Part shown: positions 53,242 through 61,900 of the stretch, in pieces | Layout: each line of letters begins with the position of its first letter | How positions within the stretch are numbered: the stretch's first letter is position 1 | Assembly: GCF_004115155.1 (NCBI RefSeq) | Contig: NZ_RDSM01000005.1 | Coordinates: 140,945 to 204,944 of the forward strand | Reading direction: 5' to 3' | Source of the DNA: Granulicella sibirica | GTDB taxonomy: Bacteria; Acidobacteriota; Terriglobia; Terriglobales; Acidobacteriaceae | Length of the DNA stretch: 64,000 bases | The notes under the pieces: generated by a model | Database searches by the model: none | The model's input: only the letters and a program-made list of their open reading frames with translations | What the model was told of the DNA's origin: nothing | Made by a program: the position numbers and the translations under genes

Positions 53242-54549
53242 CTAACTTTGTGTTACTCGCAAGAGCTCGTGCAGAAAGCGATCCCACGCCGTGGCGATGG
53301 CAAACCTTGTTTGGGAATAGCCACGAGCCAGGTATCGTTTCGACCGGTCCTGCTGCTCATACTGCACGCCCGGAAACTGGATCCACGGCGGAAACCAGAT
53401 AGAAATACCACGCGACTGCGCTATCCTTCGTCCGGAGAGGCTGGGTGCAAAGGCCGCCAAGTCGACCACGCCGCCCATGCTGGTCCCGTCTCCCTGAAGT
53501 TTGCCTTCCACGGCTTCCGAGACATCACTGGCGGCGCTCTTCAGACGGGCATCTCCCGGAGGGAGCGCTTTCTCCAGATTTCTACAGAACGACGAGAGGT
53601 CGATCATGCCATCCGGGAGAAAGGTCACGTCGTTATACCAGGCCTGCGCCACGGCTCTGCGGATGTCATGCCTCTTGATCTCCGCCGTGAGAACCTCGGC
53701 GAACGCGCTCATCGCGGCTTCCAGTTTTCCGAAGTTCGTTAAGTCGCAGACCGAGAGCTCTACGTAACTGTCATAGCTGTTGGGAGAGCCGACCGTCAGC
53801 CCGATGAAGCTCTTCACCGCGCTGACCGCGAGGTCGCGAGGTCCAGTTACGGCGGTTGTCACAAATTTCTGAAGGGCCGGACGGGTCAGCCACGATTGAA
53901 AGGGCAGTTCGGTCTCCGCAGCAACGACATACTGGGTCACGTCCTGTAACTCGCTCAGAACTTCCGCCATGGCCATGTTGCAGCAGTCCAGCCCGACGAT
54001 CTGCACGGGCTTGCCCCCGTTGAACTGCCGCGTATAGTCCCGGATCGCCTTGGCAAAGTCGCGGTTATTGAGCACCGACTTATGCGTGTCGTCATACAGC
54101 AGCTTGAGTTCGTTTCCCGTGTCGCCCGGGAAGGCGGTCGCCGCCCGCTTTGTCTTCGCTCGCGGATCATAGTCATCGAGCGCGTAACCGTGCCCCCAGA
54201 AGATAAGGGCGATGTTGTCCGCCGGGCAGTTTCTCGTCGACCATGCGAAGAAGTCCCGAACGGTGTCAATGGCCGCTGAATTGACGTTCGAACGGAAACG
54301 GTCCGGAAGCACCGGCCACCGCGCAGCTTTCTCCGGCGGCTCGGGAACGATGTAGTACTCGGTTCTTCGCTCCGGCAGGTCGATCATCGCGGTGAACTTG
54401 ATGGTCTTCGTGGAACCAACCGAAATCAAGGTTTGCAGCGTCTCCCGTGCCGCGGCAGTCATCGCAGGAATCGGTACATCCGCCGCGAAGTACACATACA
54501 CGCCCCACGTGCCGTTTCCAACAAGCTCGGGGCTATTTCCGTGAGCCAT
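53242..54549 (-). CDS. Clostripain-like (peptidase C11) protease
   Basis: 435 residues with no signal peptide. An N-terminal strand (GTWGVYVYFAAD) opens the caspase-like fold. The catalytic His is in IALIFWGHG (His120), and the Cys in IVGLDCCNMAMAE (Cys190 aligned with the D-A-C position of clostripain). TEYYI and a C-terminal SRGISIWFP segment are also typical of C11 proteins. These are arginine-type proteases and relatives of caspases; in bacteria they can act in regulated killing or in processing. The start has only a weak ribosome-binding site. It is the first gene of the unit and faces the sigma-factor gene across 418 bases. Confidence 0.85.
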   Translation of the reverse strand: MAHGNSPELVGNGTWGVYVYFAADVPIPAMTAAARETLQTLISVGSTKTIKFTAMIDLPERRTEYYIVPEPPEKAARWPVLPDRFRSNVNSAAIDTVRDFFAWSTRNCPADNIALIFWGHGYALDDYDPRAKTKRAATAFPGDTGNELKLLYDDTHKSVLNNRDFAKAIRDYTRQFNGGKPVQIVGLDCCNMAMAEVLSELQDVTQYVVAAETELPFQSWLTRPALQKFVTTAVTGPRDLAVSAVKSFIGLTVGSPNSYDSYVELSVCDLTNFGKLEAAMSAFAEVLTAEIKRHDIRRAVAQAWYNDVTFLPDGMIDLSSFCRNLEKALPPGDARLKSAASDVSEAVEGKLQGDGTSMGGVVDLAAFAPSLSGRRIAQSRGISIWFPPWIQFPGVQYEQQDRSKRYLARGYSQTRFAIATAWDRFLHELLRVTQS

Positions 54550-54967
54550 AGGCTTTCGATCTCTGCTCGGAAGTTAGATTGTGAAATGTGAAAATCCCAG
54601 GGGGCCGAATAGCTGAAAATCTAAATTCGACAATTCAATCAACGAAGATCAGATGCACCAGAAGGCAAGCCGCCAAGTATCGCTCTTAGACGAACTTCGC
54701 ATCTGCCGCATTCTATTCAGAAGATACAATAACTCAGGAAAGGTCTTTCACGAACAAATTTCGTTCCTCCACTGTACTCACTCCGTTCGCCTATCTCTCG
54801 GCACCTAATTTTTATGGACACCCACCGCGCACAATGCCAGAATACCTCTGTCCGCCCTTCCCCTGCCTTACGACTAACTAATTTGCTATCTCATCGATCG
54901 AAACGGGCTCCTCATATATAGATTGCGCAGATAGGATTGGAGGATTGGCATCGTAACTTCAGACGGG
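54550..54967. promoter_or_regulatory. Divergent regulatory region between protease and sigma-factor units
   Basis: The 418 bases are richer in A/T than the surroundings and code for nothing I can see. Candidate -10 TATATA at about 54916 (tcatatatag) lies 50 bases before the sigma-factor start, but no good -35 pairs with it. GGAGG at about 54940 is too far from the ATG to be its usual ribosome-binding site. Divergent control by the adjacent sigma factor is possible. Confidence 0.4.
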
Positions 54968-55522
54968 ATGAAAACCCTTCTGCGCTGGCTCGCGCGCGGC
55001 GAAGGCGACGGGGCTGCGCAATACGAGCAGCTACGTAGAAAACTCATCCTCGTCTTTCGCTACCGCGGTTGCTCCGTGCCGGAAGACCTCGCGGACATCA
55101 CCATGGACCGGACCTCTCTGGCAATCGGCAAAGCAGGTTTTTCTTTTCAGGGCGAGCCTGTCGTCTATCTTCGCGGAGTCGCTCGCAATGTCTATCGCGA
55201 GTGGCGTCGAAGCGAAAGTCGCATGCCCGTTGGACCCATCCCCGAAGGGCATCTGGAAATTCCTGCGCCATCCCTCGCCGCGGGCGCCGTACAAGAACTC
55301 CTCTCGTCTTGTCTCGAGCGCTGTCTTGACAACCTGATCCCCGCCGAGCGATCCATTCTCCTTCGCTACTACTCTAGTGACAAACGCGCTAAGATCGACG
55401 GCCGCAAAGCCCTCTCGCAGGAGCTCGGTGTCGCCCTCAACGCTCTTCGGATCAAAGTCTTCCGCCTTCGGAACGCAACCCACCGATGCGTCGAAATATG
55501 CACCGCCAAAAGCGAAATATAA
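54968..55522 (+). CDS. ECF-like RNA polymerase sigma factor
   Basis: 184 residues. Region 2-like helices lie at about 15-75 (EDLADITMDR is close to the ...EDLVQEVFLR motif, and WRRSESR ends it), with a linker at 85-105. Region 4-like helix-turn-helix lies at about 120-170 (LIPAERSILLRYY...ALSQELGVALNALRIKVFRLR). The short length and lack of region 3 fit group 4 sigma factors. The next gene, 34 bases on, encodes a membrane protein in the anti-sigma position. It probably controls this plus-strand unit, and perhaps the divergent protease genes. Confidence 0.75.
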   Translation: MKTLLRWLARGEGDGAAQYEQLRRKLILVFRYRGCSVPEDLADITMDRTSLAIGKAGFSFQGEPVVYLRGVARNVYREWRRSESRMPVGPIPEGHLEIPAPSLAAGAVQELLSSCLERCLDNLIPAERSILLRYYSSDKRAKIDGRKALSQELGVALNALRIKVFRLRNATHRCVEICTAKSEI

Positions 55523-55556
55523 TGGGCTGGAAAGACACAGTGTTTAAGAGGCCCGA

Positions 55557-56519
55557 TTGAACCTCTTACCGGAAAACACGTACCGGCGTTTTCTGCTCGG
55601 CATGGCGAACGAGCAGGAGGAAGCCGACGTCGAAGAGTCGATCATAACCGGCAGCGCCGACGCCTCCCGCCTCCAGCGCCTTGGAGAGGACCTGCATCGC
55701 CTTGAGGATGAGTTGATCGACGATCATCTTCTCGGCGCGCTCTCCCAGGAGCAAGAGGACGGCTTCATCAACCACTTCCTCGTAACCGAAGACCGCAGAA
55801 AGAGAACCGAGTTTGCCGAAAGCCTGATTCTCTATGCCAGAAGCCAGGCCGAATATCCGCCCACGACCGCCCACGCTCCATACCCTATCGATACCAGGCG
55901 AGGCAACGATAGCTGGAGGCGGGGCGCGAACATCTGGAAAGGCGCGGCTCTGGCCGCCACCGCAGCCTCGGTTCTGCTCGCCGCGGCCCTCGTTCATGTG
56001 CGGACAAGGCTCAGCCAACAGATTCAGATCGCCGCGTCAAACCAGTCGGAGCTGGCCCGTCTTCAGGCCGTCCTCACCTCCGCCTCGCCGGCGGAGAACA
56101 CGCTGCGCAGCCCCGAAGCGGCGCGCGGCGTGGAAGAAGTCAACAAACCGTCAGCGGTCACCACGCCCGACCCGCATCCCGAGGCGGTACAGACGGCCTT
56201 CCTTACCCTGCCCGCCATCACCCGCGATGCTCGCAACGTACCCCGGCTTCGCCTTCGCAGCAATGTCCGCGTCGTGCGCATCGAGTTCATCATCGAGCCG
56301 CTCTTCGCCACCACCCAGTACTCCCTTGCGATCGTCAGCTCCGAGGGACGCCATCTCTGGACAAGCAGCCTTTCAAGACCGAAACTCGCGTCGTCGGCCC
56401 CGGCGAGGATCGCCGTTCCAGCTTCCATCTTCTCCCAAGGCCCGTACCACCTCCAGGTGCAAGATGAGAATGATCCCCAGAGCTTCAAAGACTACAGCTT
56501 CTACGTAAGCCGCTCGTAG
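55557..56519 (+). CDS. Single-pass membrane protein, likely anti-sigma factor
   Basis: 320 residues starting at TTG with AAGAGG five bases upstream. The cytoplasmic N-terminal 115 residues are acidic and helical (EEADVEESII, LHRLEDELIDDHLLGALS), as in anti-sigma or zinc-less ASD-like domains. One transmembrane helix follows (IWKGAALAATAASVLLAAALVHV, about 122-145). The outer part carries a beta-sandwich (215-320: VRIEFIIEPLFATTQYSLAI). Location directly behind a sigma factor and the topology make an anti-sigma role likely. There is no HxxxCxxC motif, so it is not a ZAS-type protein. Confidence 0.65.
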   Translation: MNLLPENTYRRFLLGMANEQEEADVEESIITGSADASRLQRLGEDLHRLEDELIDDHLLGALSQEQEDGFINHFLVTEDRRKRTEFAESLILYARSQAEYPPTTAHAPYPIDTRRGNDSWRRGANIWKGAALAATAASVLLAAALVHVRTRLSQQIQIAASNQSELARLQAVLTSASPAENTLRSPEAARGVEEVNKPSAVTTPDPHPEAVQTAFLTLPAITRDARNVPRLRLRSNVRVVRIEFIIEPLFATTQYSLAIVSSEGRHLWTSSLSRPKLASSAPARIAVPASIFSQGPYHLQVQDENDPQSFKDYSFYVSRS

Positions 56520-56701
56520 CTTCCACGCCCGCGCGGTCCTGCCCTCCGGTCTTTCCGGTAAGCCCCAAAAAAACTGCGTTCGCCGAGTAATGGATCGGCC
56601 CCTTCGGACATAACAGCGCAGACGTGTCTGTATCTCTGATCTGTTGGAGAGCACGCCTCCCCGGGGCCCCGATCTCATTATCCAGATGGAGGTATACGCA
56701 G

Positions 56702-58810
56702 ATGCACAGCCGCTCCCGCTCTCTTCTCGTCGTATTGGTTTTTCTCTTGAGCTTTGCGCCTGCGTTCGCAGCCGCCGCCAAGGCCGCCCCGGCGGAAAAC
56801 TCAAGCAACAGCATCAAATTGACCGCTACCACGACTAAAAACGTGAGCGACTGTATCCACGTCGAAGCCGTCCTGCTCGCCGAAAAGCTCGCTGCCATGC
56901 AGTTCGGCGGCTTCGTCGGAAAGCACTATGCCGTCGTCAAGACCACCGTCTCGAACAAATGTGACAACCAGCAATTCATTCTGCACGACATCTATTTCGA
57001 CTACAGAGACTGGGCGCTTAGCGGCGTCTTGAATAAGCAGGATACTCAGACCACCGCCAAAGCATCCGGAACCCAGAAGGACCCGGCAGCAGCTACAAAG
57101 GACACCGCAGCCTCTGCGAGGGATGCTAACACTGTCGCAAAGAAAACAAATCGGCAGGCAGCCGGCAAACAGCAGGACGATAACGGAACCGCCAGCACCG
57201 AATCCGGCAAGGTAGCCACCGTCGGAGCGCTGGACGTGGAAGTACAGGACGAGGCCGATGCCGTCTGGTCCGTCCGCAACAGCATGATCAAGGGTCTTAC
57301 GCTCGCAGGCCAGGTGGCGACAGGGTATGCCTTCCTGGTAAGCGGCGAGGCCTCCAAGGGCATCAACGCCTACAACAGCGCCTTCGTCCAGAACCTGACC
57401 AATGCCTGGCCTGACCGCCGCATCGACCAGGAGAAAAATATTCTCTCCTTCGGTTATCGCACAGACCGCACCACCGCCGTCGCAAAAGATGACCACGGGT
57501 CCTACTACGCCTTCTTTCCCCTCGAGACCTTCCTCTATCCCACGCTCAACAAGCTTTTTCTGAGGGACCCAGCGATCTTCCTAAGCTCCCCCGAGGCGCT
57601 TCTCAATGCGTGGTTGCAACCCGTCAGTAAATCGCGTACAAATAAGGACCTTCAACCGGTCATCGACATGCTGCTCGATCTCGCCGACGCAGTCGATAGG
57701 CGGGCAGCAAACATCACTGGTTACCAACCACCACCGGTCGACATCGAAACCGATCCAAAGAGGAAGATCGCCAACCTTCTGACGGACATCGGCTCGCCTC
57801 TGGAGGAGGTTTGTGACGCTGCCGAGACCGAGCCATCTCCTCATAACAAATACCTGTGCCTCAAATACCGCGGCGAGAAAAACCTCTTCCAGCATGCAAG
57901 CCTGAACTCTGTCAAAATCGCCGTTCGCGGCATCATGACAGTTGCCACCAACGCTGTTCCCCCAATCATCGACAAGGTCGTCTTCGACAACGAGAAGACG
58001 GGTGCGGCTCTTTGGACGTTGTCCACCCCGTCCGATGGCACTCCTGTCGCCTCGCCCCCCGGCTGCACCTTGACCGACGCTCCTAAGACCCTCACCGCCA
58101 CCGTAACCGGAAAGTTCCTCACCGCCGGAACTCCCGCCATCACCTCCATCACTCTGGCCGACGGCACGACCGCAGATACGGACTGCTACATCGGCAAGAT
58201 CATTGCCGATCCGCTCAAGTCTGGAGATGGCAGCATCCCCTTCAGCGTCCAGTTACTCCAGACGCTCGAGAGCGGAGCCAAACTCTCGTTCCAGGTCACC
58301 CGCACCGTCGATCCCTCGGACGAACCAGGTGGCGGCGACAGCGGCAGCGCAAATAAACAGCTCACGAGTTCGACTTACGACTACACGCTCCAGTTTGAAC
58401 CCGGAGCACCGCAGCTCACCGCCGTCGCCATCGACAAGGATACCGACCCCGCTAGCTGGAAACCCGGAGCCACACTCACCGGCGAGGTCACCGGAACCAA
58501 CCTCACCGGTGCCACACTCACCGCAACCGCCCTTCCGCCCGATGGCAAATCCGTCACCCTCTCGCCAACCACAACCACCTCATCCCCCGCCAAGCTTACC
58601 TTCTCCCTCACCCTCCCAGCGCAGGCGATCCCAGCCGGCTCGCAGCTCACCTTCATCGCGAACCACGCCTCCGCCACCGGTGCGAAACTCACCAGCAACT
58701 CCAGCCGGTACTCCGTTCCCAAAACCGCCACAACCCCCACCACGTCTTCAAACTCCACCTCAAAGATCACAACCAGGAAACCCGCCGCCCCCAAACCAAA
58801 GCACCAGTAG
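56702..58810 (+). CDS. Large exported protein of the sigma/patatin unit, unknown
   Basis: About 702 residues from the ATG at 56702, which has GGAGG nine bases upstream; the longest frame starts at 56624. The signal peptide is SRSLLVVLVFLLSFAPAFA. The domain after it (55-470) contains a low-complexity Lys/Ala/Thr stretch and an alpha/beta region without motifs I know. The C-terminal third (470-660) has two to three immunoglobulin-like or IPT/TIG-like beta segments (TLTATVTGKFLTAGTP, ATLTGEVTGTNLTGATLT). The tail is Lys/Pro-rich (RKPAAPKPKHQ). It is probably periplasmic or surface-exposed. No function can be assigned. Confidence 0.65.
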   Translation: MHSRSRSLLVVLVFLLSFAPAFAAAAKAAPAENSSNSIKLTATTTKNVSDCIHVEAVLLAEKLAAMQFGGFVGKHYAVVKTTVSNKCDNQQFILHDIYFDYRDWALSGVLNKQDTQTTAKASGTQKDPAAATKDTAASARDANTVAKKTNRQAAGKQQDDNGTASTESGKVATVGALDVEVQDEADAVWSVRNSMIKGLTLAGQVATGYAFLVSGEASKGINAYNSAFVQNLTNAWPDRRIDQEKNILSFGYRTDRTTAVAKDDHGSYYAFFPLETFLYPTLNKLFLRDPAIFLSSPEALLNAWLQPVSKSRTNKDLQPVIDMLLDLADAVDRRAANITGYQPPPVDIETDPKRKIANLLTDIGSPLEEVCDAAETEPSPHNKYLCLKYRGEKNLFQHASLNSVKIAVRGIMTVATNAVPPIIDKVVFDNEKTGAALWTLSTPSDGTPVASPPGCTLTDAPKTLTATVTGKFLTAGTPAITSITLADGTTADTDCYIGKIIADPLKSGDGSIPFSVQLLQTLESGAKLSFQVTRTVDPSDEPGGGDSGSANKQLTSSTYDYTLQFEPGAPQLTAVAIDKDTDPASWKPGATLTGEVTGTNLTGATLTATALPPDGKSVTLSPTTTTSSPAKLTFSLTLPAQAIPAGSQLTFIANHASATGAKLTSNSSRYSVPKTATTPTTSSNSTSKITTRKPAAPKPKHQ

Positions 58811-58820
58811 CCCCCCCACC

Positions 58821-58868
58821 GGCCCGTTCCTCACCCCCACTCCCACGGCGGAGGGTGAGGGACGGCCC
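58821..58868. repeat. Imperfect inverted repeat upstream of the patatin gene
   Basis: The arms ggcccgttcctcaccc and gggtgagggacggccc pair with one or two mismatches around a 14-18-base loop. There is no T-run, so it may be an attenuating structure or a partial terminator rather than a full one. Confidence 0.5.
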
Positions 58869-58939
58869 TTCCTGCAACCGGCCTGCCTCCGCTAGCATGG
58901 GTCACCTCTTTTCTGAAGCGGTCGAACCTGGAGTCGTCG

Positions 58940-61900
58940 TTGAGTACACACATGCCAAAGAACAATCTGCTGCACCAACTCGGAATGAACGACCACTTCG
59001 AAATCCTCGATACCCTCGCTCGGACCCCGATCGGCGAGCTCCGCCGCATCCTGCACCCTCACGACGAGGTCGGGTTCCGCTCTGGCGACGATCGCTCGTA
59101 TCTCGACCTGCGCCGCAGGCTCGACGAGGCCCTTGATGCTCTCACCCTCCTCGAGATCGGCCTCCAGCTCGGTCTTTACGATACCGCCGTCCTCGACACA
59201 CTCATTCCCCCAGGCTTCCGTCTTCTGGTCGAGGGCGAAGCTCGCGAGGCCCTTCTCCGCTATGCCGGAGCCTATCTCTACTTCGGCGTCCGCATGCTCG
59301 CCGGCAGGCTCGTTGAGAAGGAGGGCGGCATCGACTGGCCCGCTGTGCGCCTCGCCCGCCGCGGTCCCCAGCCGTGCACCCGCTCCGCGCCCAACCAGCC
59401 GCCGCCTCCTGCCAGCGAGACAAACCCACGCTTCTTCCACATCGCAACCCCGCCCACCCCCGCCCACGAAAGCGTTTCAGATGCCGATGCCCTAGCCCTC
59501 CGCTCCGCACAGTTCCTTCGATTCTTAGAACTGCAGCGCGGAGTCTGGAAAGAGGCCCTCCAGTTCCTCGACGACTTCCACGAAGACCCGGCCGCTGCCG
59601 AGGGCCACGCCTCGGGGGAGTCCGCGCAGTACGAGCTCTGGCTTCGCGGCCTCATCACTGAGGAGTGGCAGAAGTACGATCCCTCCATTCCAACCACCGC
59701 CGAGCAGGACCATGCAAGGGCTAGGGCGCGGACCGAAGCTGAGAATCAGCATCGGCGCTTCGACCGCATCACCAAAGGCTTGACCGAATGGCTCGACGCG
59801 CGCGTCAGTTTTTATCTGCCCTCATGGCATAGCCTCTCTCCCCTTCAGAGGAAGCAGGCCCGCGGCACCGACGCCCTCCGTGTCCAGGATCCCGTCGCAG
59901 CGCGCTTCGCCCTTGCCGATATCTACTGGATCGCCCGCCTCCTCCGCGCCGAAGTCTCCGGCAAGGCGTCCGTAACATACGCGCGAGCGCCATGGACTCA
60001 GCTCCTTCGCTTCCATGCCACCCTGCACGCCGACGATGATCTCGCCGAACGGCTTCGCGATCAGCAGGAGATCATTCGCTCCATCTTTGACTTTGTCTGC
60101 GATCTCGCCCAGAACGCCGTCGCCATCAGTGAAGAGGTCGAGCTCGCCGCGCTCATTCCGGAGATGTACAACGGCACCGCCAACCAGGCGCCCCGAACCT
60201 GGCCCTGGAGGCCCGTCTTTAATGAGGAACTCACCCTCCTCGAGCAGCAGAGGAAGCGCCGCGCCTACATGGACTTAGTCCCACCACCGCCCGACACGCC
60301 TCCATGCCGGTGCAAGCAGTCCCCCTGGGCCCAGCGCCTCATCACCGGGGTCGAGCCCCACAACCGCGTGGGACTCGCCTTCTCGGGAGGAGGCGTCCGC
60401 AGCGCAAGCTTCAATCTCGGCGTGCTTCAGGGCCTCCAAGGCTTCGATCTCCTCCGCCAGGTCGACTATATCTCCACCGTCTCCGGCGGAGGCTTCATCG
60501 GAGCATGGCTGGTCGGAAACGTACAGCGCACCCGCCATTGGCTCGGCAAAACAACCTGCTGGGACGAGTCCGTCACCCACCTCCGCGCTTACTCCAGCTA
60601 TCTCGCCCCCATCACCGGCATCCTCAGCGCGGATACCTGGGTCCTCGCCGCTAGTTGGATCCGCAATACCTTCCTCGTACAGCTCTCTGGCCTCGTTACC
60701 CTCTTCACCTTGCTGCTCTTAGTCCTCGCCGCCCGCATGGGCTTCGTGTCTCTCGCTACCTTGCGGGGAGGCATGCTGGACCGTGCCGGCTCCGTCGTAG
60801 GTCTTCTTGGCCTGCTTGTCATGTTTGGGATCATTCGTAACTTCATCTGGAACAGAACGGAGAACGGTAAGGATCCACGCGCCAGCCATCGCCTTCTTTT
60901 GTACCTCGTCCTCCCCGCCTGGCTCGGATCCTTTCTCCTCTCGGCCATCCTCTGGGCGGAGGCTCACGACATCGATTGGCTGGCGAGCTTCGGGACTCTT
61001 CAGTACTCCCACATCCTAGTTGGGTCGCCCAAGCTCCTACGGTGGATCACCGTCGGCGACCTCGTCTTCATGTCCATTATCGCCTGGTTCGCCCTCAAGC
61101 CGACCGTCCCCACCGCATTCGTCGATGCGCCCGGCAGCGAGTCCATGAGTCCCGCCGACGCCAACAAGATTCCCCAGGACGCCGCCGCGCACAAGCAGGC
61201 CGCCGTCGAGGTCAGAAAGGCTGAGATACACAACGCCCAGGCCGGGCACGAGAGCGGCGACGCCTGCCCCGCCACGCCCACTCAGACCCGCCTTGAGCTC
61301 GTATGGGCAAGAATCAAGCTTCACATCGTGGACGCGCGCCCCATCCGCCGCCGCCTCTGGCGCTCCGCCTGGATCAGCATCCTGTGCGCCATCGTCCTCT
61401 ATCTCGTGCTCTGTGCCATCCTCTTCCTCTTCCTCAACTTAATATCGAAGCCGGACCTTCTCGCCATGGACTCCTTCGCCTTCGTCTTCGGTCCTGCGCT
61501 TGTGCTCACCGCATTCACTCTCAGCGTCGTCCTCTACATCGGCCTCTCCGGCCGCGTCTCGAACGAGCCGCAGCGCGAGTGGTGGACCCGTTATGGAGCA
61601 TGGCTCACCATCTTCGCCACCGTCGGACTCGGTCTCTCCGCCGCGGCCGTCCTCGGGCCGGAGCTCATCCTATGGCTTGCGAAAAAATCCGGCGGGCAAA
61701 CCTATGACTGGAAGAGCATCCTAACAGGACTCGGCAGCGTCATCACAACCATCGGAGGCGGTCTTTTCGCCGGAAAGAGCAGCAAGACAACCGGTGGAGA
61801 GGGAACCGGCAAAAAGTTCTGGCTCGAGCTCTGCGCCAAAATCGGAGCCCTCGTCTTCATCCTCAGCTTTAGTATCGGAGCCGCATTCGTCCTCTATCTC

